From positions 1 through 64,000 of the forward strand of contig NZ_VCQT01000036.1 in NCBI RefSeq assembly GCF_005938655.1: a stretch of DNA of 64,000 bases. The letters are read 5' to 3'. Both the position numbers and the translations under genes were made by a program. Shown here one piece after another: positions 1-9,628 of the stretch; the stretch's first letter is position 1, and each line of letters begins with the position of its first letter. The notes under the pieces are model-generated. The model was not told the DNA's origin. It was given only the letters and a program-made list of their open reading frames with translations, and searched no databases. This stretch comes from Alloalcanivorax gelatiniphagus (lineage in GTDB: Bacteria; Pseudomonadota; Gammaproteobacteria; Pseudomonadales; Alcanivoracaceae).

Positions 1-19
1 CCTCGATACCCGGGGCGGT

Positions 20-610
20 TCAATGCTTTATTCCCTTTTTCTCTTGTAAAACTGCTTGCTTGAGAGAGTTGTACTTTGCAAATACCTCACCAGTAGGAAT
101 TGGGGTTTCGCTTGTAATGAAAGTTGGAGCCTTCCCTTTTTTCGGCTTTACATGCTGAGGCTTTCCATAAAGTAGGCGAACCAATTGCTCCCAGTTTTCA
201 TTTTCTGCCTCTGAGCTTGAAAAGTTTACCCACATCCTTGCCTTCATAAAGGTAGGCAAGAAAGGCTCACCGTCATCACCAAACTCACACACTATGGGAA
301 TAAATTTTGATTGTTTTACTTTTGCGTAAACCTCGCCAGATATAATCTGCGACTCAGTACCAACACCGGCTTTCCTTGCATCAGCTTTTTCTGCATACGC
401 TCGGTCGCATATAACTAATACATGCGTGACTTTTGGATCAGTTACCATGCTCTCCATAAAAACGTACTTGTCATCACCTTCCTTCAAATCATAGATATCC
501 AAAATGACATCGACACCATCGGCAATAAGCCTATCAGCCCAATGCTTTACCAGCTCTTGATGTGACGGATCTGTCCAGCTATATGAGATAAATACTTTTG
601 GTTCTTCCAT
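20..610 (-). CDS. SEFIR (TIR-like) domain protein
   Basis: This is a complete 196-residue protein. Residues 5 to about 150 match the SEFIR/TIR-like fold: FISYSWTD at 7-14 is the box-1 strand, followed by a helix (HQELVKHWADRLIADG) and DVILDIYDLKEGDD, typical of SEFIR domains. The C-terminal 40 residues are lysine-rich and unassigned. SEFIR and TIR domains in bacteria are often signalling or NAD-consuming modules in anti-phage or stress systems, usually fused to an effector or sensor; here the domain stands alone, so the partner is unknown. The gene is probably a cassette, since its start lies 25 bases after the putative cassette core TTAGCT. Base composition is unlike the core genes and suggests transfer. 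Confidence 0.75.
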   Translation of the reverse strand: MEEPKVFISYSWTDPSHQELVKHWADRLIADGVDVILDIYDLKEGDDKYVFMESMVTDPKVTHVLVICDRAYAEKADARKAGVGTESQIISGEVYAKVKQSKFIPIVCEFGDDGEPFLPTFMKARMWVNFSSSEAENENWEQLVRLLYGKPQHVKPKKGKAPTFITSETPIPTGEVFAKYNSLKQAVLQEKKGIKH

Positions 611-629
611 AAGGTCTTTCTTCTTGTTG

Positions 630-713
630 AGCTAACGCTGCTAGCATGCGCGGCTTTGTAGTGAAGGCGAAGCCGCAACGTAAAAGGCGTCGCCGTGCCT
701 GGCTTGGTTATGT
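630..713 (-). repeat. attC-like recombination site (84 bp)
   Basis: Read on the minus strand it begins with ACATAAC (713-707) and ends with GTTAGCT (636-630), the positions expected for the R'' (RYYYAAC-like) and R' (GTTRRRY-like) core boxes. Between them is an internal inverted repeat GCGGCTT...AAGCCGC. The site begins 8 bases after the stop of the gene at 721-1002, as in integron cassettes. The cores match the consensus imperfectly. Confidence 0.5.
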
Positions 714-720
714 TGTTTCA

Positions 721-1002
721 CTACAGGTTCCGATCCAGAAGCATCAAGATTATGCCAAGCCCCATTAGAGTGAAGCCAAGTCGCTCACGACGAGTAAAAG
801 TCTTAAGCATTCTCATGGCCGCATTCAGATCTTCACCGGTTTTACTGATTACAACGATATCGTGAGGACTGGCATCACTATTTCGAGGAATACCATATTT
901 TGCCACCAGGAATATTCCGATAGCCTCGAAGACCATTCCAGCGTTGGTCATGTCCGAGAGGAATTCTCCAACCTTATTCAAGAAATCCATGTCAAATCTC
1001 AA
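721..1002 (-). CDS. Small cassette-borne membrane protein, unknown function
   Basis: This 93-residue protein has a hydrophobic helix near residues 23-38 (MVFEAIGIFLVAKYG) and a second at the C-terminus (LGFTLMGLGIILMLLD), with a polar segment between them. I do not recognise the family. A TAGGAG ribosome-binding sequence lies upstream of the ATG, and the start is 18-19 bases after the putative cassette core TTATGT. That compact layout, with a short leader, one ORF, and the attC site right after the stop, is typical of integron cassettes. It could have a role in the membrane, but nothing in the sequence suggests which. Confidence 0.6.
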   Translation of the reverse strand: MRFDMDFLNKVGEFLSDMTNAGMVFEAIGIFLVAKYGIPRNSDASPHDIVVISKTGEDLNAAMRMLKTFTRRERLGFTLMGLGIILMLLDRNL

Positions 1003-1014
1003 CTCCTAGCAGCA

Positions 1015-1074
1015 ACATAACGCCATGCTTATCGGCGCGACGATAGCCGCGTCCGGTAAAGATACTGGTTATAT
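1015..1074 (-). repeat. attC-like recombination site (60 bp)
   Basis: On the minus strand it starts ATATAAC (1074-1068) and ends GTTATGT (1021-1015). It has a central imperfect stem (CGGACGCG / CGCGCCG). The GTTATGT core is exactly complementary to the ACATAAC core of the next site at 713-707, as expected for the two ends of one cassette. The length is within the usual attC range. Confidence 0.5.
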
Positions 1075-1097
1075 TTCTCTCCCTTTTCACCGGAGTT

Positions 1098-1325
1098 TCA
1101 CCGGATCATCAGCAGGTTAAGCCTGTAAGGGAGGTGGAGCTCCCAAGACGGGACGACACGCTTGAACTGCTTGTTCACAAATGACTTAGCTTCTCTTAGA
1201 ACCTTAATAACCATAAGCAAACCCTCCTTAGGTTGAGTTGATAGATAACCGACAATTTCAGAAAGCACGAACATCCCCCAGAAACTGGATGGATCGAGCA
1301 ATACAAAAATTAAGCCTGTCATCAT
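1098..1325 (-). CDS. Small hydrophobic protein, probable cassette ORF
   Basis: The reading frame is open to 1457, but I place the start at the double ATG at 1325/1322. The region above 1381 lies outside the putative cassette boundary, and the residues encoded there are polar and unpatterned. The resulting 75-residue protein starts MMTGLIFVLLDPSSFWGMF, a hydrophobic N-terminus suggesting one or two membrane segments, and has a basic C-terminal half. No family is recognised. The stop lies 24 bases before the attC-like site at 1015-1074. Coding status rests on context and composition only. Confidence 0.4.
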   Translation of the reverse strand: MMTGLIFVLLDPSSFWGMFVLSEIVGYLSTQPKEGLLMVIKVLREAKSFVNKQFKRVVPSWELHLPYRLNLLMIR

Positions 1326-1380
1326 CAGTCTCAGGAGGCCACCTCTGAGAGACGCTACGTAAGCGTTTCGACTTTTTTGA

Positions 1381-1387
1381 ATATAAC
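1381..1387 (-). other. Possible cassette boundary core (GTTATAT on minus strand)
   Basis: The 7-mer ATATAAC on the plus strand exactly complements the core at 1068-1074 and could mark the start of the third cassette. No matching second core box was found within the next 150 bases toward guaA, so this could be an attI-type or degenerate site, or chance. Confidence 0.3.
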
Positions 1388-1547
1388 AGGAATTAGGACG
1401 CCAGCTCGAATATCCAATGAACGCGCCGGCGTCACATCCCTTTTCTTGATTTCCCATGACTTGGAATAAAAGCAGAAAAATCAGCCGCTTACAAACTGAG
1501 CGGGCTGCCCACTCCTGATATCTTGACCAACACTTTCCCCAAGACGC
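1388..1547. other. Stretch without a convincing gene between cassette array and guaA terminator
   Basis: It contains a short inverted repeat GACGCC...GGCGTC (about 1397-1434) but no supported ORF. If an integron once stood here, this is where attI or intI remains would be expected; I see no integrase-like coding sequence. Confidence 0.4.
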
Positions 1548-1584
1548 AAAAAAGGCCGCCGACGCTCCCGCGCCGGCGGCCTTC
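1548..1584 (-). terminator. Rho-independent terminator of guaA
   Basis: A perfect 8-bp stem GGCCGCCG/CGGCGGCC (1554-1561 with 1574-1581) is followed on the minus strand by six T residues. It lies about 33 bases downstream of the guaA stop. Confidence 0.9.
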
Positions 1585-1616
1585 CAAGTAAGCCCTTACT
1601 AGCAGCCTAAATCAGA

Positions 1617-3188
1617 TCATTCCCACTCAATCGTAGCCGGCGGCTTGGACGAGATGTCATACGTCACCCGGCTGATCCCTGGAATCTCGTTAATGATCCG
1701 GCTGGAGACCTTCTCCAGAAACTCGTAGGGCAGGTGCGCCCAGCGGGCGGTCATGAAGTCGATGGTTTCGACGGCGCGCAGCGCTACTACGTATTCGTAG
1801 CGGCGGGCGTCGCCGACGACGCCGACGGATTTGACCGGGAGGAAGACGGCGAAGGCCTGGCTGGTTTTGTGGTAGAGGCCGTCTGCTTTGAGTTCTTCGA
1901 TAAAGATGTGGTCCGCGAGGCGCAGGGTGTCGGCGTAGTCCTTTTTGACTTCGCCGAGGATGCGCACGCCCAGGCCGGGGCCGGGGAAGGGGTGGCGGTA
2001 GACCATGTCATACGGCAGGCCGAGCTCGAGGCCGATTTTGCGGACTTCGTCTTTGAAGAGTTCGCGCAGGGGTTCGACGAGTTTGAGCTTCATGTGCTCG
2101 GGGAGGCCGCCCACGTTGTGGTGGGATTTGATGACGTGGGCGCCGCCGGTTTTGGAGGCGGCGGATTCGATCACGTCCGGGTAGATGGTGCCTTGGGCGA
2201 GCCAGTTGGCGTTTTTCAGTTTGCCGGCTTCGGCGTCGAAGATGTCGATGAAGGTGTTGCCGATGATTTTGCGCTTCTTCTCCGGGTCGGCTTCGCCGGC
2301 GAGGCGGGAGAGGAAGTGGTCTTCGGCGTCGACGCGGATGACGCGGACACCCATGTGTTCGGCGAACATTTCCATGACCTGGTCGCCTTCGCCGTGGCGG
2401 AGGAGGCCGTTGTCGACGAAGACGCAGGTGAGCTGGTCACCGATGGCTTTGTGCAGGAGCGCGGCGACCACGGAGGAGTCGACGCCGCCGGAGAGGCCGA
2501 GGATGACTTCGTCGGTGCCGACCTGTTCCTGGATGGTGGCGATGGCGTCGTCGATGATCTTGGCCGGGGTCCAGAGGGCGTCGCAGGCGCAGATGTCGCG
2601 GATAAAGCGTTCGAGGATGCGGCCGCCCTGGAGGGTGTGGGTGACTTCCGGGTGGAACTGGATGCCGTAGAAGCGTTTGTCATCGTTGGCCATGGCGGCG
2701 ATGGGGCAGCTGTCGGTGGTGGCGGTGACGACAAAGCCGTCCGGGATGGAGCCGACGCGGTCGCCGTGGCTCATCCATACGTCCAGGTATTCGGTGCCGG
2801 CTTCTTCGTGGTCGATGATGCCGTTGAGCAGGTCGCTGCCGTCGGCCTTGGCGACGCGGGCGTAGCCGAATTCGTGTTTTTCACCGGCGACCACGGAGCC
2901 GCCCAGTTGCTCGGCCATGGTTTGCATGCCGTAGCAGATGCCCAGCACCGGCACGCCCTGTTCGAACACCGCTTGCGGGGCCCGCGGGGTCTCGGCGGCG
3001 GTGACGGATTCCGGGCCGCCGGAGAGGATGATGCCCTTGGGGTCGAAGTCGGCGATGTCTTCGGCGGTGGCGTCGAAGGCGCGGATTTCGCAGTAGACGC
3101 CGATTTCACGGACGCGGCGGGCGATCAGCTGGGTGTACTGGGAGCCGAAGTCGAGGATCAGGATGCGCTGGGCGTGGATATCTTGCAT
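1617..3188 (-). CDS. guaA: GMP synthase (glutamine-hydrolysing)
   Basis: It converts XMP, ATP and glutamine to GMP in the last step of guanine nucleotide synthesis, in the cytoplasm. The 523-residue protein has an N-terminal class I glutamine amidotransferase domain with the GICYGMQ nucleophile elbow (Cys85) and a later HPEVTH motif. An ATP-pyrophosphatase domain follows with the P-loop GLSGGVDSS near residue 230, then the GMP synthase dimerisation domain ending [10 protein letters not shown] chose the ATG at 3188 ([15 protein letters not shown]), which has a GGA-type RBS, rather than an upstream in-frame ATG. It lies downstream of guaB in the same direction. The 3' end of guaA is a known insertion hotspot for genomic islands, relevant to the foreign-looking DNA beyond it. 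Confidence 0.98.
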   Translation of the reverse strand: MQDIHAQRILILDFGSQYTQLIARRVREIGVYCEIRAFDATAEDIADFDPKGIILSGGPESVTAAETPRAPQAVFEQGVPVLGICYGMQTMAEQLGGSVVAGEKHEFGYARVAKADGSDLLNGIIDHEEAGTEYLDVWMSHGDRVGSIPDGFVVTATTDSCPIAAMANDDKRFYGIQFHPEVTHTLQGGRILERFIRDICACDALWTPAKIIDDAIATIQEQVGTDEVILGLSGGVDSSVVAALLHKAIGDQLTCVFVDNGLLRHGEGDQVMEMFAEHMGVRVIRVDAEDHFLSRLAGEADPEKKRKIIGNTFIDIFDAEAGKLKNANWLAQGTIYPDVIESAASKTGGAHVIKSHHNVGGLPEHMKLKLVEPLRELFKDEVRKIGLELGLPYDMVYRHPFPGPGLGVRILGEVKKDYADTLRLADHIFIEELKADGLYHKTSQAFAVFLPVKSVGVVGDARRYEYVVALRAVETIDFMTARWAHLPYEFLEKVSSRIINEIPGISRVTYDISSKPPATIEWE

Positions 3189-3280
3189 GGTCCGTTTCCG
3201 GTTAGGCCGGCGGTTGTGGGCCGGTTTTAAATGCAAAGGCCGGCGGGTGAGCCGGCCGTTTTGGTTTGTTTGGTCTTGAT

Positions 3281-3352
3281 GTAGGAGCGGCTTTAGCCGC
3301 GATGGGAGCCACGATCATTGCCTCGGTTGATCGCGACTGAAGTCGCTCCTAC
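3281..3352. repeat. REP-like inverted pair between guaB and guaA
   Basis: GTAGGAGCGGCTTTAGCCGCGAT at 3281-3303 is followed 26 bases later by its inverted partner, of the variant with CGACTTCAGTCG, at 3330-3352. It is one of eleven loci of this family in the window. Confidence 0.85.
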
Positions 3353-3370
3353 AGCGTTATCACGGGGCCG

Positions 3371-4957
<1,587 letters not shown>

Positions 4958-5019
4958 TTAAGCCGGACATTATAAAGCAACAGGGGCCTTAGCGGCAATG
5001 TCCGACGGCCGTGGGGCAG

Positions 5020-5176
5020 GAGTTACAAGTTGAAAGTTAAAAGTTGAAGCGCGGACCGGTCGCCAGTGGTCAGCCCGGCCATGCCCGCGCTCAGGCAAGG
5101 CACGCTCCCGGCCAAAGGCCGCGGGGCATGCGATGCTGCTGCGACCTTTCAACTTTTAACTTTCAACTTGTAACTC
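5020..5176. repeat. Heptad inverted-array element A (perfect 29-bp arms)
   Basis: The left arm (5020-5048) consists of contiguous 7-bp units AGTTACA, AGTTGAA, AGTTAAA, AGTTGAA preceded by G. The right arm (5148-5176) is its exact reverse complement. The 99-bp GC-rich spacer has no ORF. The element lies in the divergent interval between guaB and xseA. Confidence 0.9.
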
Positions 5177-5233
5177 GGCCCTCCCGCAGCGCCCGGCTTG
5201 CCGCCAGCGCCACGCCGCCGTACATTGCGCGCC

Positions 5234-6580
5234 ATGGATCCTTCATCGCGCAGCCAACCGTATTCCGTCAGCCGCTTGAACCTGGAAGCCCAGGGCCTGC
5301 TGGAGGGCACCTTCCCCTTGATCTGGCTTCAGGGGGAGCTGTCCAATCTGGCGCGGCCCCGTTCCGGGCACCTGTATTTCAGCCTCAAGGACGATCGGGC
5401 CCAGGTTAGCGGGGCCATGTTTCGAAATCGTAACAGCCTGCTGCGGTTCCAGCCCCGGGATGGGCAGCAGGTGCTGGTGCGGGCGCGCATCACCCTGTAT
5501 GTGCCCCGGGGTGGTTTCCAGATCATCGTCGAGCATATGGAAGAGGCCGGTGAAGGCGCTCTGCGGGCGCAGTTCGAGGCGCTCAAGGCGAAGCTGGAGG
5601 CGGAGGGGCTGTTCGCCCAGGAGCGTAAGCGCCCACTTCCCGCCTGGCCCAGGCAAATCGGGGTGATCACCAGCCCCAGCGGGGCGGCGGTCCGGGATAT
5701 TCTGCACGTGCTGCAGCGCCGGGCGCCGTCGATTCCGGTGCTGATTTTCCCCACCCCGGTGCAGGGCGCCGAAGCGCCGGCGCAGATCCGCGCCGCCCTG
5801 GAGCGGGCCACCGCCCGGGGCGATTGCGATGTGCTGGTGCTGGGACGCGGCGGCGGCAGTCTGGAGGATCTGTGGGCGTTCAATGACGAGGCCCTGGTGC
5901 GGGCGGTGGCGGCCAGTCCGGTGCCGGTGGTCAGCGCCGTGGGCCATGAGGTGGACGTGGCGCTCACCGATTTCGCGGCGGACGTGCGGGCACCCACGCC
6001 ATCGGCGGCGGCGGAGCTGATCAGCCCGGACGGCGAGGCGCTGTTGCAGCGCCTGCGGGTGCTGGCGCGCCGCCAGCGGCACGGCATGGACGTTGCTTTG
6101 AAGAGCCAGCGCCAGCGGTTGGACGGGCTGGCCCGGCGGCTGCAGGTGCGCCACCCGGAGCGGCAACTGGAACAGACCCGGCAGCTGGTGGACGAGCAGC
6201 AGGTCCGCATGGCCCGGGCCCTGAGCCATAAGCTGACGTTGTTGCAGAGCCGCTGGCGGCCCCTGGACGTGCGCCTGCGCCAGCAGTCGCCGGCCCAGCA
6301 GGTGACCCGCCAGGCCCAGCGGCTGGCGGAGTTGCGCCGGCGGCTGCCGGTGCCGCTGTCCCATCAGCAACGCCATCTGGCCCAGCGCCTCTCCGGCCTG
6401 GGCCATCGCCTCAATACCGCCAGCCCCCTGGCCACCCTGGACCGGGGCTATTCCTTGACGTTGGTGGCCGGCGAGCCGCTGCGGTCGGTGGAGGGCCTCC
6501 AGGAAGGCCAGACCGTGGAGACGCGGCTGGCCAAGGGGTCCTTCGAGGCCACCGTCACCCGCGTTAAACCCCCGAAGTAA
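5234..6580 (+). CDS. xseA: Exodeoxyribonuclease VII large subunit
   Basis: This is the large subunit of ExoVII, which with XseB degrades single-stranded DNA from both ends. The 448-residue protein has an N-terminal OB-fold (YSVSRLN... to about residue 105), then the catalytic core with the GVITSPSGAAVRDI motif near 145 and the GRGGGSLEDLWAFNDE motif near residue 205. A long basic coiled-coil region and a C-terminal DRGYSL segment complete the family architecture. I chose the ATG at 5234 because translation from further upstream adds only arginine-rich residues. No xseB is in the window. It is divergent from guaB. Confidence 0.97.
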   Translation: MDPSSRSQPYSVSRLNLEAQGLLEGTFPLIWLQGELSNLARPRSGHLYFSLKDDRAQVSGAMFRNRNSLLRFQPRDGQQVLVRARITLYVPRGGFQIIVEHMEEAGEGALRAQFEALKAKLEAEGLFAQERKRPLPAWPRQIGVITSPSGAAVRDILHVLQRRAPSIPVLIFPTPVQGAEAPAQIRAALERATARGDCDVLVLGRGGGSLEDLWAFNDEALVRAVAASPVPVVSAVGHEVDVALTDFAADVRAPTPSAAAELISPDGEALLQRLRVLARRQRHGMDVALKSQRQRLDGLARRLQVRHPERQLEQTRQLVDEQQVRMARALSHKLTLLQSRWRPLDVRLRQQSPAQQVTRQAQRLAELRRRLPVPLSHQQRHLAQRLSGLGHRLNTASPLATLDRGYSLTLVAGEPLRSVEGLQEGQTVETRLAKGSFEATVTRVKPPK

Positions 6581-6595
6581 TTCGAATCCCCCCCT

Positions 6596-6719
6596 GTAGG
6601 AGCGACTTCAGTCGCGATTACGGCGGTTGGTCTTTGCTTTCAGACCCTATCGCGACTGAAGTCGCTCCTACCGGGGGTTTTGGTTGGCTTTAGGTGCTCG
6701 CGACTGAAGTCGCTCCTAC
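6596..6719. repeat. REP-like cluster, three copies
   Basis: Three copies of the CGACTTCAGTCG-type REP palindrome occur: one forward at 6596 and two inverted at about 6649-6671 and 6699-6719. They fill the gap between the convergent genes xseA and the hybrid kinase, and may act as a bidirectional terminator. Confidence 0.85.
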
Positions 6720-6758
6720 AGGGTGCCAGGGTGCCAGGGCGCCGGTGAGCCGGGGGGC

Positions 6759-8630
6759 TCAGGCGGCGGGGAGGAAGCGGCTGAGGAGGTTGGCGAGCAG
6801 GTGGCGGCGGAACGGTTTGGCGAGGTGGGCGTCCATGCCGGCGGCGAGGCAGCGTTGGCGCTCTTCGAACATGGCGTTGGCGGTGAGCGCCACGATGGGC
6901 ACCGGGTCGCGGCTGCCTTCCCGTTCCCGGCGGCGCAGGGCGCGGGTGGCTTCCAGGCCGTCCATGACCGGCATCTGCACGTCCATAAGGATGCAGTCGA
7001 AGCGCTGTTCCGAGGCCATCGCCAGGGCGCTGGCGCCGTCGCCGGCGGTGACCACCTCCAGGCCCAGGTGCTCGAGCATGCGCCGGGCCACCAGCCGGTT
7101 CACCTCGTTGTCTTCCACCAGCAGCACCCGGCCACTCAACTGGCCCACGGTGACCGACAGCGCCGGGGCGCCGGCGTGCAGGGTGGGCCGGGTGCGCAGG
7201 CGCAGGCTGAGGGTAAAACAGCTGCCCTGCCCCTGCTCGCTGATCAGGGTCAGGTCGCCGCCGAGAATCTGCGCCAGCCGCCGGGCGATCACCAGGCCCA
7301 GGCCGGTGCCGCCGTGGCGTCGCGACGGCGACGAGTCCAGCTGCGAGAACGCCTGGAACAGCTTGCCCCGCTCCGCCTCGGCGATGCCCACGCCGGTGTC
7401 GCGCACGTCGATGGCCAGGTCGATGGTGTGCTCCTGCTGGTACATAACGCTGACCTGCACGCGGATGCCGCCCTGGTCGGTGAACTTCACCGCGTTGGAA
7501 ATCAGGTTGCTGAGAATCTGCCGCAGGCGCACCGGGTCGGAACATACCTCCAGGTCCGCCAGGCAGTCGGCGCCCTCCAGGTTCAGGTAGAGCCCCTTTT
7601 CCCGGGCCAGGTAACGGAAGGTATTGACGCAGTTGTTGAGCACCGGCAGCGGGTCGAAGAAGGTTTGCTCCACTTCCATGCGGCCGGCTTCGATGCGCGA
7701 GAAGTCGAGGATGTCGTTGATCACTTCCAGCAGGTGGCCGGTGGATTCCAGGGCGGCCTGGGTGTATTCGCGCTGTTCGTCGTTTTGCGGGGTGGTTTCC
7801 AGCAGTTGCAGCATGCCCAGCACGCCGTTCATGGGGGTGCGCAGCTCGTGGCTCATCATCGCCAGGAAGTCGCTTTTCGCCTGGCTGGCCTGCTCCGCCT
7901 GGCGGTGGGCGTCGCGCAGGTCGGCGATCGCCTTGCGCTGGTTGGTGCGGGCCCGCTCCAGGCCGTCCGCCAGGTCGTTGATGTTGGTTTGCAGGTCGGC
8001 CAGTTCGCCGTCCAGCCGGCGGTCGCCCCGGGCCTCATAGTCGCCGCCGCGAATCACCCGCACCAGCCGGGTCAGGTGCACCAGCGGCTCGGCGATGGCA
8101 CGGGCCAGATAGCGGGCGCTGAGCAGCCCCACCAGCACCGCGAACAGGGCCGGCAGCAGGCTGGCCAACAGGATTTCCTTCTGGCGGGCCAGAATCCGGC
8201 CCCGGGACAGCCCCAACACGACCTCGCCGATGCGGTCCGGAGCGGCGCCATTGGCGGTATCACCGGTGAACAGCACCGGCTGGCGGTAGATGCCGGCGCG
8301 GAACTCCAGCACCGCGCCGTCACCGGCGCCCTCCCCGGCACTGAGCAGCAGCTGGCCGTTTTCATCCAGGAATTTCACCCGGCGCACGTCCGGGCGCTCC
8401 AGCACCATGCGCGCCTGGCGGCTCAGATCCGAGGCGTTGCCGGACAGCACGCCGTACTCGGCGCTGGCGGCCAGTTGCTGGGCCAGAAAGCCGCCCAGTT
8501 GGCGCACTTCCTTGTCCACGTCCTGAAAGCGCTGCCAGGTGAGCGCCACCAGTACCAGCACCAGCATGATCAGCGCCGGAATCACGCCCAGCCACTGCAG
8601 CTGGCGGCGAATGCCGTTGTGGGTCCTCAT
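6759..8630 (-). CDS. Membrane-bound hybrid sensor histidine kinase
   Basis: This is a BarA-like hybrid kinase of 623 residues. An N-terminal membrane helix (about 14-34), a periplasmic sensor region, a second helix (about 165-185) and a HAMP-type linker precede a HisKA domain. The phospho-accepting His261 lies in AMMSHELRTPMNG. The HATPase domain has the N, G1 (DTGVGI) and G2 (GGTGLGL) boxes, and the C-terminal receiver domain carries Asp550 in LMDVQMPVMDG. There is no C-terminal HPt domain, so a separate phosphotransfer protein is needed. It begins 10 bases after the upstream binding-protein gene ends, implying co-transcription and a ligand relay. The start MRTHNGIRRQ is chosen because earlier in-frame codons overlap that gene. 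Confidence 0.93.
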   Translation of the reverse strand: MRTHNGIRRQLQWLGVIPALIMLVLVLVALTWQRFQDVDKEVRQLGGFLAQQLAASAEYGVLSGNASDLSRQARMVLERPDVRRVKFLDENGQLLLSAGEGAGDGAVLEFRAGIYRQPVLFTGDTANGAAPDRIGEVVLGLSRGRILARQKEILLASLLPALFAVLVGLLSARYLARAIAEPLVHLTRLVRVIRGGDYEARGDRRLDGELADLQTNINDLADGLERARTNQRKAIADLRDAHRQAEQASQAKSDFLAMMSHELRTPMNGVLGMLQLLETTPQNDEQREYTQAALESTGHLLEVINDILDFSRIEAGRMEVEQTFFDPLPVLNNCVNTFRYLAREKGLYLNLEGADCLADLEVCSDPVRLRQILSNLISNAVKFTDQGGIRVQVSVMYQQEHTIDLAIDVRDTGVGIAEAERGKLFQAFSQLDSSPSRRHGGTGLGLVIARRLAQILGGDLTLISEQGQGSCFTLSLRLRTRPTLHAGAPALSVTVGQLSGRVLLVEDNEVNRLVARRMLEHLGLEVVTAGDGASALAMASEQRFDCILMDVQMPVMDGLEATRALRRREREGSRDPVPIVALTANAMFEERQRCLAAGMDAHLAKPFRRHLLANLLSRFLPAA

Positions 8631-8640
8631 GAGGGAAGGC

Positions 8641-9591
8641 TCATGGCGTGTTCTCCAGGGTGCGTTCCAGGCGGATTCCCGGGGTGACACTGAGGTCGTA
8701 GGCCCGGGCCACGTGGTCGTTGATCACCAGGTGATAGTGGCCGGCGAAGCCCGGCTCCTGCCAGCGGCCGGTGGCGCGCCATTGCGCCACCCAGCGCCGC
8801 ACCGCGCGGACCAGGTCGTCGCTGTTGGGCACCGCGCTGGCGACGCTGCCGGCGTGCACATAGTCGGCGTCCGGGCCGAATACCGGCACCCGCTGGCGGT
8901 AGCTGGTGAGCAGCACCAGCCGGGCGGTGCCGGGGCCGAACAGGATCGGGTCCGTGGGCAGCAGCAAGGCGTCCCAATCCGGCAGTTGGCGCCGCAACAG
9001 CGGCCCGAGACGCTGGGGCGGGTCCACCGCGATCACATCCAGTATCAGGCCCGGCGGTGCCACCAGCGGTGCCTGCCAGGCACTGTGCGGCCCAAGCATC
9101 ACGCCGATACGGCGGGCGGCGGGCATCAACTCGCTGAGCACCGCCAACTGCGCCGCCAGGGACGCCCCGGCGCGAATCGCCGAACAGCGGCAGCCGGCGG
9201 TGACCTGCTCGCGCACCCGGTCGGTGGTCACGCCCACCCCCAGCACCGGCCCGTGACCCGGCGCCGACAGGGCCATGCGGAAGGCCTCATCGCCCAGGGC
9301 CAGGGTCAGCTCCGCGTCCCGCTCCACCACCCGCACGGCGCCGTCGCCGAGGGCGCGCAAGCGGTCGGCGAAGTGGGTGGCCGCCTCCGGGGAAGCGGCC
9401 AGCAGGCGCGCCGTCACCGCCGGCGCCGGCGTTTGCGCCGCGGCCTCCCCGGCCAGCCCCCAGACCAGCAGCCACGCCGCCAGCATCAGCGACAGCGAGC
9501 ACCGGCCCGCCGGTGCCCGCCATAATGGCGGGCCGGGCCGCGGTCGGGCCCGGCTCAAGCGTCCTCCTTTGCTGGCTGTCGCGTCCTTCAT
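8641..9591 (-). CDS. Periplasmic ABC-type substrate-binding protein (PF04392-like)
   Basis: This 316-residue protein has an arginine-rich N-terminus and then a hydrophobic segment (about 32-52) ending in an Ala-rich cleavage-like site, consistent with export. The rest resembles the ABC_sub_bind (TrpX-type) family of periplasmic two-lobed binding proteins: a Rossmann-like half with MPAARRIGVMLGP and a second half with VFGPDADYVHAGSVAS. No permease or ATPase is adjacent, so it probably does not serve an importer. It sits between a TonB-dependent receptor and a hybrid kinase in one unit and may present a ligand to the kinase. The signal peptide could also start at an internal Met near residue 36. 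The ligand is unknown. Confidence 0.75.
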   Translation of the reverse strand: MKDATASKGGRLSRARPRPGPPLWRAPAGRCSLSLMLAAWLLVWGLAGEAAAQTPAPAVTARLLAASPEAATHFADRLRALGDGAVRVVERDAELTLALGDEAFRMALSAPGHGPVLGVGVTTDRVREQVTAGCRCSAIRAGASLAAQLAVLSELMPAARRIGVMLGPHSAWQAPLVAPPGLILDVIAVDPPQRLGPLLRRQLPDWDALLLPTDPILFGPGTARLVLLTSYRQRVPVFGPDADYVHAGSVASAVPNSDDLVRAVRRWVAQWRATGRWQEPGFAGHYHLVINDHVARAYDLSVTPGIRLERTLENTP

Positions 9592-9628
9592 GCCGGGTCC
9601 CTGCCGGGCACCTTGCCCAGGCTGTCTG

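Larger units (their letters stand above)
1..1387 (-). mobile_element. Candidate integron gene-cassette array without integrase (CALIN-like)
   Basis: This stretch is visibly AT-richer than everything after it. It holds three minus-strand ORFs separated by two short structured sites that behave like attC sites. On the minus strand each middle cassette starts with a TTRRRY-type core and ends with the complementary core: cassette 2 starts TTATGT and ends ACATAAC, and cassette 3 starts TTATAT and ends ATATAAC. That start/end complementarity is what excised, circularised cassettes require. No integrase gene is in the window, so the array is either a cluster lacking intI or the edge of a larger integron beyond base 1. 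The position next to the guaA 3' end matches a known hotspot for genomic islands. The cassette interpretation is inference from pattern. Confidence 0.55.

Noticed and set aside
1-19. Third attC-like site starting at the left edge
   Set aside because: Minus-strand ATTGAAC after the SEFIR stop vaguely fits a core box, but does not complement the cassette start TTAGCT and the rest is outside the window.
1734-3230. 498-codon plus-strand open frame opposite guaA
   Set aside because: It is a shadow of guaA: an Asp/Gly/Ala/Val-rich translation with no fold-like pattern, as expected in high-GC DNA.
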